Of a DNA stretch of 64,000 nucleotides, positions 40,836-49,833 are shown in pieces. This DNA comes from Rhizobium ruizarguesonis (GTDB lineage Bacteria > Pseudomonadota > Alphaproteobacteria > Rhizobiales > Rhizobiaceae). The notes beneath the pieces are model-generated. The model was not told the DNA's origin. It saw only the letters and a list, made by a program, of their open reading frames with translations, and made no database searches. Both the position numbers and the translations under genes were made by a program. The DNA lies in assembly GCF_012349115.1 (NCBI RefSeq), contig NZ_PQIG01000076.1, positions 1 through 64,000 of the forward strand, read 5' to 3'. Within the stretch, counting starts at the first letter, position 1. Each line of letters starts with the position of its first letter.

Positions 40836-42392
40836 TCAGCGATTTTCCTGCAGCAGCCATTTCTGGATGATCGGCACGTCGGCATCGCCGAGATCGTGGC
40901 CGCCGGCGATGACGTCGGAATCGACGGTGGCGCCCGAACTCTTCAGCCTCTCTTCCAACTCGCTCGCATATTTGCCGTAGGCATCCGTCTTGCCGCTGAT
41001 GACGAGCAGGTCCGTGCCCTTCAGATCGGCATGCGGAAAGTCGCTGAGAACAGGCATGGAGCGCAGCAGCACCGCCTTATGAACCAGGTTCGGATGCAGG
41101 TAGAGCAGCGAGTTCAAAAGGTTGGCGCCATTGGAGTAGCCGACATAGACGACTTTCTGAGGGTCGAGCCCGTAGGATTTGACGGCCCCCTCGATGAAGG
41201 CCGCAAAGGCTTCCGCCTCGGTCTTGATGTCGTTCTGGTCGAAGGAGAAGGGGGTAATGCGCTTGTACCAGCGCGGAAAACCTTCCTCCGTCGCCCGGCC
41301 GCGCACGCCGAGCAGCGTTGCCCGCGGCGCCACCTTGTTCAAGAGCGGCATCAGCGTCGTCTCATTGCCGCCGGATCCGTGCAGGAGCACGAAGACGCTG
41401 CCGTCTGGGTCGGGGGGCGTATAGAAGCGATGGACGAATGGCAGCTCGCGATAATTGATGCGCGGCTGGCCGGGCATTGAAAATTGCGGCAGCATCACCT
41501 TCAGGTCATGGAGATTGGTGATGGCTTCGGGTGGCGCGAAGAGCTTGCCCCCGAGGGCGGCGTGCTCTTCGTCCACGGTCATGCCGGGTTTGTCGGTCGC
41601 GAGCTCCACCAGCGTGCCGCCGGGCTCGCGAGCGTAGAGCGAGCGGAAATATTTGCGGTCGTGCATGTTGGTCGGTGACGCGTCAGTCGCTTCCAGCGCC
41701 TTGCGCACCGAAAGCAGCGTCTCCTCGTCGGCGGCGCGGAAGGCGACGTGATCGACCGTGCCGGTGCCCGGCGCGCCGGACCAGAAGCCGCGCGCATCGC
41801 GCACGTCGATGATGTCGCCGGATTGCGAAACCAGCCTGTCGATCGTGCCGCGGCTGGCCTGGAAACGGTAACCAAAATGGCTCTCAAGGAAGCTGCGGCT
41901 TGCGGCGGGCTTCTCCGTCAGCATGGTCGCGCCGCGCACCCGCTGGATGGCATGCTCGACCGGGATCGAGGCACCGTCCCAGGCGGCCGGCGATACCAGG
42001 TTCTTTGCGCCTGCGAGCTTGAGGATGATGTTGTCAGGGTCCTTCAGCCGCAGGACAGGCTCGCCGAATTCGTCGGCTGGTCCCTCCGAGCGCAGGCCGA
42101 AGCTCATCGCGCGCGTCAGCCAGTAGCCGATGCTGGCGGGGTCGATCGACAGCGATATTTCGCTGATCTGGCCATAGCCGGCCCGGCCGGGCGCACCATC
42201 TTCCCAGGCGAGGAAGGTCAGGAGCGACCCTGGTGTCCCTGCCGCATCGCCATAGAAAAGATGAAGTTGGGTCGCGTCCTCGTAACCGGCTGTCTGCTTG
42301 ACGAGCCGCATGCCGAGAAATCCCGCGTAGAAGTCCACGTTCGCCTGCACCTTTCGGGTGACGGCCGTGACGTGATGTATGCCTGATACCAT
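40836..42392 (-). CDS. VOC (glyoxalase) dioxygenase-like protein fused to alpha/beta hydrolase
   Basis: A 518-residue fusion. Residues 1-300 hold two vicinal-oxygen-chelate modules (IHHVTAVTRKVQANVDFYAGFLGMRLV; VDHVAFRAADEETLLSV; LVELATDKPG) as in ring-cleaving dioxygenases, including the His and Glu metal ligands. Residues 320-518 hold a phospholipase/carboxylesterase-type hydrolase with VLLHGSGGNE and GYSNGANLL as the nucleophile elbow and a GGHDLGD His. ATG 42392 starts the conserved part; an upstream start would add a hydrophobic leader. Likely acts in aromatic degradation, cleaving a ring and then an ester or lactone. Confidence 0.85.
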   Translation of the reverse strand: MVSGIHHVTAVTRKVQANVDFYAGFLGMRLVKQTAGYEDATQLHLFYGDAAGTPGSLLTFLAWEDGAPGRAGYGQISEISLSIDPASIGYWLTRAMSFGLRSEGPADEFGEPVLRLKDPDNIILKLAGAKNLVSPAAWDGASIPVEHAIQRVRGATMLTEKPAASRSFLESHFGYRFQASRGTIDRLVSQSGDIIDVRDARGFWSGAPGTGTVDHVAFRAADEETLLSVRKALEATDASPTNMHDRKYFRSLYAREPGGTLVELATDKPGMTVDEEHAALGGKLFAPPEAITNLHDLKVMLPQFSMPGQPRINYRELPFVHRFYTPPDPDGSVFVLLHGSGGNETTLMPLLNKVAPRATLLGVRGRATEEGFPRWYKRITPFSFDQNDIKTEAEAFAAFIEGAVKSYGLDPQKVVYVGYSNGANLLNSLLYLHPNLVHKAVLLRSMPVLSDFPHADLKGTDLLVISGKTDAYGKYASELEERLKSSGATVDSDVIAGGHDLGDADVPIIQKWLLQENR

Positions 42393-42476
42393 CGAGAGCA
42401 GTCCTGATTGAAGCGGCGTCGTCAGGAGCGCGAGTATGAGAGCTGCGAAGGTCATACCGTTGCCAATGACGATCGC

Positions 42477-44072
42477 TTAGTTTTGTTCCGCACAAAGCGC
42501 AAGCGAATCGCCGCGCTGCAACAACTCCAAATGTTCGACATCTTCGAGTGCCTCTTCCAGTTGCTGCAAGGTTGGCGGCTTGACCATATAGGCGCGCGCG
42601 CCGAGATTTCTGGCCCGTCGCATGTCGCTCTCGTCGCTTGACGTGCTGAGAATGCAGACGGGAATTTGCTTGAGGCGGACGTCGGCTGAAAGCGCATGCA
42701 GCACCTCGAAGCCGTCCATGATCGGCATGTTGATGTCGAGCAGCATCAAGTCGATCTGCGGCACATCGGCGATGTCAGCGCGTTCTTCGAGCAGCCGCAT
42801 TGCCTCGCGTCCGTTGGTGGCGACATGCAGGTTGAAATTCACCTTCTCCCGCCGCATCAGCTTGATCTTCAGAATCTGGATGTCGGCCGGGCTGTCTTCC
42901 ACCAGCAGCACTTCGGCCAGCCTACCCGAACCTTCGCCTGGCTGCTCCGCCGGCCTGGCGCTGTGCGGGATGGCCGATGCGGCAGGCGGCGTGGACCTAG
43001 TCTCGGCGAGCGGCACTTCGAGAATGAAGGTGGCGCCCGGCCCATTTTCTGCCTCGCACCAGATAGAGCCGCCATGCATCTGCGCGATGCGGCGGCAGAT
43101 GGCAAGGCCGAGCCCGGTGCCTTCGATGCCGCGGCCGACGAGGCGCTTGAACGGCTGGAAGATCAGCTCGCGATGCTCAGGATCGATGCCAGGCCCGTTG
43201 TCACGCACGGTGAGGCGGCAGATATCGCCCTGCGCTTCGCCTGTGATGCTGATCTCCGGAACCTTCTGCTCGCAGTAGCGGATGGCATTCGACACCAGGT
43301 TCTGCAGGAGCTGGGTCAGCAGCGTCGCATCGCCCATGACCTCCGGCAGCGCCCCGCGGATGATGACGGCGCCGCGGCTTTCGGTCTGCTGACGCAGATT
43401 GTCCTCCACCTGGTCGAGCACATCAGATAGCGAGACCGGCCTGAGCTCCAGCCCGCCGTAGGCCTCGAGCTTGGTGAAACCCGAGACCTTGACGATCAGG
43501 TCTTCCATATGGTCGGCGGCGCTGAGCACGTAATCGAGCAATTCCCGGTCTTCGGCTGGAAGCGCGGCAGAACCGTGCAGGATGCGGCTGAAGGATTTGA
43601 TCGTCCGGAGCGGCTCTTTCAAATCATGGGCCATGGCGCGGGTGAAGATCTCAAGCGATTGCCGCTTCTGCTCCAGCTTTGCTTCCAGCATGCCGTGCAT
43701 GATGGCATTCTGGATGCAGCGATGCAGTGTTTCAGGCGAAAGCGAATCCTTTGTCAGATAGTCGCGCGCGCCGCTCTTCATCACCTCGACGGCGACGGTT
43801 TCGTTGCCCTGGCCGGTCAGCATGATGACGTTGGCGGCGGGATCACTCTCCAGGATATCCGCAAGAACGCCGAGCCCGTCGCGACCCGGCAGCGAATAGT
43901 CGAGCAGGATGCAGTCCGGCCGTTTCCGGCCGTTCAGTGCAAGGCCCTCTTCGCCCGTCTCCGCCTCCACCACGGTATAGGCGGTGCTGGAAACGCGGCC
44001 CAGTATGCGGCGATAGACCTCGCGATCGTCGATGTTGTCGTCGATGATGAGAATGGAGCAGTGTTCCGCCAA
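42477..44072 (-). CDS. receiver-histidine kinase-receiver hybrid
   Basis: A 531-residue soluble hybrid. An N-terminal receiver with phospho-acceptor Asp58 is followed by a HisKA domain with His149 (AMAHDLKEPLR), a HATPase domain (NLVSNAIRYCEQ, DNGPGID, GTGLGLAICRRIA), and a C-terminal receiver with Asp446 (LLDINMPIMDG). No membrane segment. The start is in the same operon as two other signalling genes, being 4 bases downstream of the 141-residue receiver gene. Likely integrates phospho-transfer between partners encoded here. Confidence 0.9.
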   Translation of the reverse strand: MAEHCSILIIDDNIDDREVYRRILGRVSSTAYTVVEAETGEEGLALNGRKRPDCILLDYSLPGRDGLGVLADILESDPAANVIMLTGQGNETVAVEVMKSGARDYLTKDSLSPETLHRCIQNAIMHGMLEAKLEQKRQSLEIFTRAMAHDLKEPLRTIKSFSRILHGSAALPAEDRELLDYVLSAADHMEDLIVKVSGFTKLEAYGGLELRPVSLSDVLDQVEDNLRQQTESRGAVIIRGALPEVMGDATLLTQLLQNLVSNAIRYCEQKVPEISITGEAQGDICRLTVRDNGPGIDPEHRELIFQPFKRLVGRGIEGTGLGLAICRRIAQMHGGSIWCEAENGPGATFILEVPLAETRSTPPAASAIPHSARPAEQPGEGSGRLAEVLLVEDSPADIQILKIKLMRREKVNFNLHVATNGREAMRLLEERADIADVPQIDLMLLDINMPIMDGFEVLHALSADVRLKQIPVCILSTSSDESDMRRARNLGARAYMVKPPTLQQLEEALEDVEHLELLQRGDSLALCAEQN

Positions 44073-44076
44073 TCTG

Positions 44077-44502
44077 TCAGTCCTCGAGCGGCAGGATCGC
44101 GATTTCGAACCAGTATTCCTTCAGCCGCTGGATCGCGGCGAAGAGCCCGTCGAGATCGACCGGCTTCTGCACATAGGTATTGGCGCCGAGCGCATAGCAG
44201 CCTTCGATATCGCGCTCGTCGTCGGAGGTCGTGAGGATCACCACCGGGATCTTGCGCCAGCCGGCGTTCGACTTGATCGCCTCCAGCGTCTTGCGGCCGT
44301 CAAGGCCCGGCATGTTGAGATCGAGCAGGATCAGTCCCGGTTTCGGCACCATCGAGCCGAGCATGTCGAGCGCTTCCTGACCGGAGGCCGCCCAGCGGAT
44401 CGAGTTGCGCAGGTTGGTGCGTTTGAAGGCGCGCATCGTCGCTTCGAAATCGTCCTCGCTGTCCTCGACGATCAGGATCGGTTGCGTGTCACGCTGCTGC
44501 AT
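44077..44502 (-). CDS. stand-alone receiver protein (Rcp1-like)
   Basis: A 141-residue single-domain response regulator. The acidic pocket is VEDSEDD (12-18), phospho-acceptor Asp61 (LLDLNMPGLDG) and a C-terminal Lys (YVQKPVD). It resembles the Rcp1 type of receivers that pair with sensor kinases of the phytochrome or PAS class. Its ATG overlaps the membrane kinase gene by 14 bases, so the two are translationally coupled and probably form a pair. Confidence 0.9.
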   Translation of the reverse strand: MQQRDTQPILIVEDSEDDFEATMRAFKRTNLRNSIRWAASGQEALDMLGSMVPKPGLILLDLNMPGLDGRKTLEAIKSNAGWRKIPVVILTTSDDERDIEGCYALGANTYVQKPVDLDGLFAAIQRLKEYWFEIAILPLED

Positions 44503-46627
44503 TCTGCCCCTCGCGCTTTTTTCCCAGGGTGAAATAAAATGTCGTGCCGGTGCCGACCTCGGATTCCAGCCAGATATCGCCATTGTGCCGCGCGATGATC
44601 TTGCGGACGAAGGTAAGGCCTGCTCCGGTGCCGTCGTCGGAATCCTGCGACTTTTCCAGCCGCTTGAAAATGCGGAAAATATCCTCGTGGAATTCCTGCG
44701 GGATGCCCTTGCCGTTATCCTTAACGAAAAACACGTTGCGGGCAACCGTGCCGTCCTGACCGACGAACCGATCGAGGTAACCGATCGAGACGAGCGGCGC
44801 CGGCTTGTCGTTGTATTTGATCGCATTGGTGATGAGATTGCGGAACACTTCGGTCAGCCGCGGCGCGTCGCAGACCACCTCCGGCAGCCGGCCGTCAATG
44901 ATGACCTTGGCATGCCGCTCCTCCAGCAACAGCTCCATCGTCGCGACGACATCCTTGACGATCAGGCCGATATCGGTGCGTTTGACCGCCAGTTGCTGCC
45001 GCCCGAGCCGAGAGAAATAAAGAAGGTCGTTGACGAGTTTCTCCATGCGCTGGCTGAGGCGCACGAGCCGGTTCAGCCGGCGCACGCCGTCCTGGTCGAG
45101 CTTGTCTTCATAGTCCTCCAAGAGGAAGCGGGAATGGTTGTGCAGGCCGCGTAGCGGTTCCTTGAGGTCATGCGAGGCGATATAGGCGAATTCATCGAGG
45201 TCGTGGTTGCTGCGCTCGAGCTCGGCCGTATAAGCCTCGAGCTGGGAAAGCGTCGTTTTCATCCGTTCTTCCTGCCGGACGCGCTCGCTGATGTCGCGCA
45301 CGATACCGACGAAGGTTTTTGTATGGCCGGTGACGACGGCGCTGATGGAAACATCGATCGGAAAGACGATGCCGTTCTTGCGTCGCCCGGAGACCATGCG
45401 CGTCGTACCGATGATGCGCTCCTCGCCGGTCTGCCGGTAATGGCCGAGATAGCCGTCGTGCTCGGAATGGTAGGGTTCGGGCATCAGCATCTTGATGTTC
45501 CGGCCGATCGTCTCCTGCAGGGAGTAACCGAACATGCTTTCAGCCGCCGGATTGAAATTCTTGATCGTTCCACGCTCGTCGATGACGACGACGGCATCAG
45601 GGGTGCCACGCACCAGCGCGCCGAAGCGGACGCGCTCGCTTTCCAGGTTATAATTGTTGCGCATGAAATAGAAGACGAGAAGCGCGATCAGCCAGAGCGT
45701 GGCAGCTGTAATAGTGCGGTTGGCGATCTCCTGCCAGAACGCCGCTTCGTCGTGCCTGACGGCGAAAAAGCCGAGCATCAGGAGCACGGTGCAGGCAAAG
45801 GCGAAGAAAAGCGGCGCATTTCTGTTGCCGAACCAGAGCGCCGTCAACACCAGCGGCACATAGAGAATGCCGTTGGCGACACCCAGCGGCGTGTAGAGAT
45901 CGACGAGAATGCCGGTGAAGCAGACTGCAGCCGGGATCCACAGCGGGATCTGTGCCCGGTTTGTCGGCTGCATCCACCAGGAGCGGGCGAGAAGCCCCGA
46001 GCCGAAGATCACAATGCCGATCGCCGTATGCAGCGCCATCGCCGCATAGGGTCCCCAGCGGTAACCCTGTTCGGCATCGGTGACATAGCCGGCCAGCGCG
46101 ATCATGCCGAGCGTGATAACGACATAGCTCGTCAGTTCCTGCACGACCTGGCTTTTCTTCTCCACGTGGAGCGAGAGCAGTACCGAAAGATTGGCGATCA
46201 GGAAGACCAAAGCGGTGTTCGGCCCCATGCCGCCGCCGATCTTGGCGATGAAATCGGGCGGAACCAGGAAACGCGTGATCAACATGTCGACATTGTGAAA
46301 AGTCCGCCCGATTGTGACGATTTCCACGAGCCGGGCCGCAGCGATCGCCGCCGCAAGCCCCGCCGTGATCGTTGCCGTTATGCGAAAACGGCGGGCCGCC
46401 AGTGTCGAGGCGGCAAGCCCCACGCCGGAAAGCACGAAGCAGAGCGCGGTGTTGAAGGCCATCGACGGAAAGCCGGGAACCAGCGAAATGACAATCTCGA
46501 CCTGCAGCAGCCAGCCGGCAAGGGCAGTCACGCCGAGAAGGAACATCATGAAGCCGACCGCAATCGCAAAGGCACGGTAGTGCCGCCTTGGCTGGTCCTG
46601 CAGGTCCACGTTGCCCTGATCCTGCAC
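44489..46627 (-). CDS. membrane histidine kinase with FixL-like haem-PAS signature
   Basis: A 712-residue sensor kinase. About ten membrane segments lie in residues 18-323; a PAS domain follows (335-448), then HisKA with His486 (IASHDLKEPLR) and a HATPase domain (to about 700). The PAS has the pattern around the FixL haem-proximal His: His390 (SEHDGYL) and, 20 residues on, Arg410, the counterpart of FixL Arg220; the IIGTTR stretch is also FixL-like. The GTG at 46627 is chosen as AGGAGG lies 8 bases upstream. It may sense O2 or NO. Partner receiver is encoded next. Confidence 0.88.
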   Translation of the reverse strand: MQDQGNVDLQDQPRRHYRAFAIAVGFMMFLLGVTALAGWLLQVEIVISLVPGFPSMAFNTALCFVLSGVGLAASTLAARRFRITATITAGLAAAIAAARLVEIVTIGRTFHNVDMLITRFLVPPDFIAKIGGGMGPNTALVFLIANLSVLLSLHVEKKSQVVQELTSYVVITLGMIALAGYVTDAEQGYRWGPYAAMALHTAIGIVIFGSGLLARSWWMQPTNRAQIPLWIPAAVCFTGILVDLYTPLGVANGILYVPLVLTALWFGNRNAPLFFAFACTVLLMLGFFAVRHDEAAFWQEIANRTITAATLWLIALLVFYFMRNNYNLESERVRFGALVRGTPDAVVVIDERGTIKNFNPAAESMFGYSLQETIGRNIKMLMPEPYHSEHDGYLGHYRQTGEERIIGTTRMVSGRRKNGIVFPIDVSISAVVTGHTKTFVGIVRDISERVRQEERMKTTLSQLEAYTAELERSNHDLDEFAYIASHDLKEPLRGLHNHSRFLLEDYEDKLDQDGVRRLNRLVRLSQRMEKLVNDLLYFSRLGRQQLAVKRTDIGLIVKDVVATMELLLEERHAKVIIDGRLPEVVCDAPRLTEVFRNLITNAIKYNDKPAPLVSIGYLDRFVGQDGTVARNVFFVKDNGKGIPQEFHEDIFRIFKRLEKSQDSDDGTGAGLTFVRKIIARHNGDIWLESEVGTGTTFYFTLGKKREGQNAAA

Positions 46628-46820
46628 CCGTGTGTCCTCCTTCGGTTCGCGCGGCCATCTTTTCCGAAATCGAGGAATACTCAATAGGCAAGGCAGGGCG
46701 GTGCCATGCTTTTTGCGAAATGATCTGCGATAAGGTATATCGAATTTCAGTGGAACCGCGATATGGTGACGTCGAAGGACAGCGAGGTTCATTCGAACAA
46801 TATCCAAATTGCGGTGCTAG

Positions 46821-47198
46821 ATGACCACCTTATTTTATGTTGACGACAGTAAGGATGACCTCTTCTATCTCGACTATATCTGCAGAAAGCAGCAGATTGA
46901 CGTCGATCTATTCTGTTTCTCCACGGCCGAAATGGCGCTGGAGGCGCTGGAGACGCGCGCGGCGGAAGGCAAGGCCCCGCCTGACCTGCTGGTCGCCGAT
47001 CTCTACATGCCACTCGACAGCGGCATCAGCCTCATCACTCGGTTGCGCCTGGATGATCGTTTCAAGGCGATGCGGCTTGCTATCTGCAGCGGATCGGATG
47101 CTGCCGAGGACCGCGCACGCTCACTCGATGCCGGCGCCGATGTCTATCTGGAAAAGCCACTTGACCTTGCCACGATCATTCTCAATCTTGAGATGTAG
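46821..47198 (+). CDS. stand-alone receiver protein
   Basis: A 125-residue single-domain response regulator. The acidic residues are in FYVDDSKDD (5-13), phospho-acceptor Asp60 (LLVADLYMP) and the conserved Lys in LEKPLD. No output domain. It is divergent from the membrane kinase gene across a 193-base gap that must carry both promoters. Probably a phosphate acceptor or sink in the local signalling network. Confidence 0.85.
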   Translation: MTTLFYVDDSKDDLFYLDYICRKQQIDVDLFCFSTAEMALEALETRAAEGKAPPDLLVADLYMPLDSGISLITRLRLDDRFKAMRLAICSGSDAAEDRARSLDAGADVYLEKPLDLATIILNLEM

Positions 47199-47672
47199 AA
47201 AACGGCGAGAGCCGTATGACCTATTCTCTCTCATTCGTCCAAGCCATATGACAAACCGCAATTGACAAGGTCGAGGACGCATCACAAGATGCAACCGGAG
47301 CGAAGAATATGGAACGCAAAAATAAGCGCTGAGAGAACCGATCAACCCGCGTTCGCCGCCACGAACATCAGCCAACCCCTTAGCTGAATGGGTCTTCGGC
47401 TCTCTCGCGCTTACGTCTGGCACTGCCTTCTCGCATTCATGGATGTTGAATGCAGGAAGAATACGATACCCAGGTAAGAACTACTGCCCCTCAGTAAAAT
47501 CTGCCCGTGCATCACCTGTCGTTGAGATAATTGATGATTTCCGCCTTACATATCGAAAGTCCCCGTTTTCGATATCTCTCATCAACCGTCTCGCAATTTT
47601 TGTAGCTCTTCGCGTTTAAGACGTATATCCCAAGATTTCGGGATTAGAGGTATCGGCGGGAGGAGAGGAAGA
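47199..47672. promoter_or_regulatory. noncoding gap with inverted repeat before LuxR gene
   Basis: A 474-base gap with no credible gene. Near its right end ATATCGAAA (47550-47558) and TTTCGATAT (47567-47575) form a perfect 9-bp inverted repeat with an 8-base spacer, about 100 bases upstream of the LuxR-type start. This could be an operator or short hairpin. The rest shows no clear structure. Confidence 0.5.
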
Positions 47673-48383
47673 GTGGGAATGAGCAATGCCCCGGCAATTC
47701 CCTTTCATGCCGGACCGGAGCTTAGCCGGGCGATCAACCGCACCGATTTTTTCCGCCTGCTGAAGTCGGCGGCGCAGCATTACAACTTCGACAATTTCGC
47801 GCTTGCCCGCATTTCCGAGGCTTCGGCCCCTTTCGGTGAACGCGATATCCTCATCACCAATGTCGCCGACCGGCGTGTCGGCCTTTTCATCACGACGTTG
47901 AAGGAAGCGCTGGGAACCGTCCGGGCAAAGACCGCCCAGTTCCTGGCAACGCCGGTCCATGGCAGGAGCGCACAGCCGGAAGTTTATCCGTCCGATCTTG
48001 TTTTCAACGAATTCCTGGGTGGCGTCTTTCTCTTCATCCCGCTGTTTACGCCGGAAGGGCGGCGATATTGCCTCGTGCTCAGCGGCGAGCGTCCGGAGCC
48101 GGATCAGAGTGAGATCGCCGACATGCTTCTCGACGCCATGCGCATTTTCGACAAGCTCTACGAGGAAATCCTGACGCCGGAAATGTCCGGACGGCTGACC
48201 CAGCGCGAATCGGAAATCGTCAAATGGACGAGCGAAGGCAAGACGTCGGCGGAAATCGCCATCATTCTCGGTCTCTCCGAACATACGGTCAATTCGCACA
48301 TCACCGCGGCCGCGCGCAAACTTGACGCTGTCAACCGCGTTCATATGGTGGCGATCGCCTTGAGGAATGGTTTGGTTTCGTGA
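47673..48383 (+). CDS. LuxR-family transcriptional regulator (solo type)
   Basis: A 236-residue regulator. The N-terminal domain (about 15-160) has the size of the autoinducer-binding domain but lacks the conserved Trp/Tyr/Asp ligand residues of AHL receptors. The C-terminal HTH is at 175-236 (LTQRESEIVKWTSEGKTSAEIAIILGLSEHTVNSH). GTG 47673 has AGGAG 7 bases upstream; an ATG six bases later is possible. It precedes a receiver gene by 30 bases and probably shares its transcript. Confidence 0.85.
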   Translation: MGMSNAPAIPFHAGPELSRAINRTDFFRLLKSAAQHYNFDNFALARISEASAPFGERDILITNVADRRVGLFITTLKEALGTVRAKTAQFLATPVHGRSAQPEVYPSDLVFNEFLGGVFLFIPLFTPEGRRYCLVLSGERPEPDQSEIADMLLDAMRIFDKLYEEILTPEMSGRLTQRESEIVKWTSEGKTSAEIAIILGLSEHTVNSHITAAARKLDAVNRVHMVAIALRNGLVS

Positions 48384-48413
48384 AGATGGTTTCGGGATTG
48401 GGGAAATGAGACG

Positions 48414-48851
48414 ATGATCACCGAAACGAGCCGGAGGAACACCGTCAAAGTTCTCTTTGTCGATGACGAATTCATCGAATTCCGCGCGCTCAAGAAGAAG
48501 ATCGCCGATCTCTCCGAGCCGGCCGTCGAGGTTGAATATTCGCCATCGATCGGTGACGCGCTGGAAAAGATCCGCTTGGCGCGCTTCGATCTCATCCTGC
48601 TCGACAACCGCCTGCTGCCAAATGCCGATTTCCGCGAAACGGTGCCGGAGTTGCGCGGCATCGGTTACACCGGCCCGATCGGCGTCGTCTCGACCGATAT
48701 ATCGGGTGGCTATTTTCAGGAATTCCCGGATTACGGCGTCGATTTCCGCATCGGCAAGGACGAAATCGATGCCCAGACGCTGCAGCACATCATCCGCGAA
48801 TATGTAACCTATGACGTTCCGGATTTCTGGAAGGACGATTACAGCATCTAA
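48414..48851 (+). CDS. receiver-like single-domain protein
   Basis: A 145-residue receiver with acidic pair in FVDDEF (15-20), Asp64 in LILLDNRLLP and a Lys in RIGKDEID. The LLDNRLLP turn and the sequence STDISGGYFQEFPDYGVDF diverge from CheY-type receivers, so signalling through this domain may be atypical. It lies downstream of the LuxR gene and converges on the soluble kinase gene, 3 bases apart. Confidence 0.8.
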   Translation: MITETSRRNTVKVLFVDDEFIEFRALKKKIADLSEPAVEVEYSPSIGDALEKIRLARFDLILLDNRLLPNADFRETVPELRGIGYTGPIGVVSTDISGGYFQEFPDYGVDFRIGKDEIDAQTLQHIIREYVTYDVPDFWKDDYSI

Positions 48852-48854
48852 CCA

Positions 48855-49571
48855 TCAAGCGATGGGAAGGCGGATGATGAAACAGCTGCCGCTCGCATCC
48901 GAATGTTCAAGGCTGATATCGCCGCCAAGCGCCGTTAGAAACTCCCGCGCCGTCGTCAATCCGAGACCAGCGCCCTGGACCGCTCCCGCCTTCGGCAATT
49001 TCCAGAACGGCTCGAATATTCGCTCCCGATAAGCCGGATCGATGCCCGTCCCATTGTCGGAAATCCGGATGAACCAGTCCGTCCCCTCGCGCTCCGCGGC
49101 AATGGCGACATGCGGCGACGCTTCGCTGCGATAGGTGAGGGCATTGGTCAAAAGATGCCGCAGCACCAGACCGAAGAGGGCAGGGTCGGTCCGGATGGAA
49201 GGCAGGCCGTCGCTTTCAAGCGTTGCCTCACGGACGGCCGCCTCGTCGGTCAGTTCGCCCCAGACATTTTCGGCCAGCGCCTGCAGATCGACCTCTTCAG
49301 GCGTCACCTGAGGTGTGCCGCCGGCAAGGCTCATCAACGCCTTGGTGAGCCGCTGCGCCGTCTGCGCCTTTTCCAGGATCATCCGGAGGCTCTGAAGCTG
49401 TTCGCCGTCGAGCGTCTCCTCGAGATCATCGAGCAGCAACTCGGCATACATGGCGATATGGCGGAGCGGTGATTGCAGGTCGTGCGAAGCGGTCGCGAGA
49501 AAACGCTTGATGCGCTCCTCGCTGTCTCCGGCAACGGTGGTTTCCGGCGGTCTTGTCGGGTTGGATGACAT
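48855..49571 (-). CDS. small soluble histidine kinase
   Basis: A 238-residue kinase with no sensor domain. HisKA has His30 (LATASHDLQSPLRH) and the HATPase motifs HLLTNALTYRS, DNGTGID and GAGLGLTTAREFL follow. Membrane segments are absent, so it must get input from partners, perhaps the nearby receivers. It is the only gene of its unit, downstream of secDF and separated by RIME1 elements and a terminator. Confidence 0.87.
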   Translation of the reverse strand: MSSNPTRPPETTVAGDSEERIKRFLATASHDLQSPLRHIAMYAELLLDDLEETLDGEQLQSLRMILEKAQTAQRLTKALMSLAGGTPQVTPEEVDLQALAENVWGELTDEAAVREATLESDGLPSIRTDPALFGLVLRHLLTNALTYRSEASPHVAIAAEREGTDWFIRISDNGTGIDPAYRERIFEPFWKLPKAGAVQGAGLGLTTAREFLTALGGDISLEHSDASGSCFIIRLPIA

Positions 49572-49595
49572 CTAGCGGTTTCCCCGATCTCAATT

Positions 49596-49665
49596 GCAGC
49601 GCCGCGCGTCTTTTCAGGCGCGCAAAGGACGCTGTAACACGTTGAATTGGCACATAATGCAGCAG
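49596..49665. repeat. RIME1-like palindromic repeat
   Basis: Includes AGCGCCGCGCGTC, TTTTC, AGGCGCGCAAAGGACGCTGTAAC and the following GAATTG segment. It is one of four copies in the window and lies upstream of the soluble kinase gene, 25 bases before its start. The loop stem has one mismatch. It may affect transcription into the kinase gene. Confidence 0.8.
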
Positions 49666-49676
49666 CCGACAATAGA

Positions 49677-49710
49677 AAGAGGGCGCCGGCTCTGCAACCG
49701 GCGCCCTCTT
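49677..49710 (-). terminator. strong hairpin terminator after secDF
   Basis: A perfect 13-bp GC-rich stem (49677-49689 with 49698-49710) with an 8-base loop. On the minus strand the base after the stem begins a T-rich run (TTTCTATTG), which fits a rho-independent terminator for the leftward secDF transcript. It lies between two RIME1-like elements and upstream of the next leftward gene. Confidence 0.75.
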
Positions 49711-49732
49711 CAAGGATGCGTTAAAAACGGAA

Positions 49733-49830
49733 TAGAGCGCCGCGCGTCTTTTGAGACGCGCAAAGGACGCTCTATCACTTTGAATTGCGTATAATCCTTG
49801 CCGAAAATCGATTCCGATTTTCGGGGTTAT
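49733..49830. repeat. full-length RIME1-like repeat with two palindromes
   Basis: The most complete copy here. The first palindrome is GCGCGTCT...AGACGCGC (49742-49761) and the second is CCGAAAATCG (49801-49810) pairing with CGATTTTCGG (49815-49824) around ATTC. The two are joined by TCACTTTGAATTGCGTATAATCC. It lies directly after the secDF stop, a site where transcripts end. Confidence 0.85.
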
Positions 49831-49833
49831 GCG

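Noticed and set aside
45170..46687. 505-codon plus-strand frame opposite the membrane kinase
   Set aside because: Antisense shadow; very rich in charged residues with no recognisable domain.
47409..47430. TGGCAC followed by TTCTCGCA as a possible sigma-54 promoter
   Set aside because: The -12 element does not match at the required spacing.
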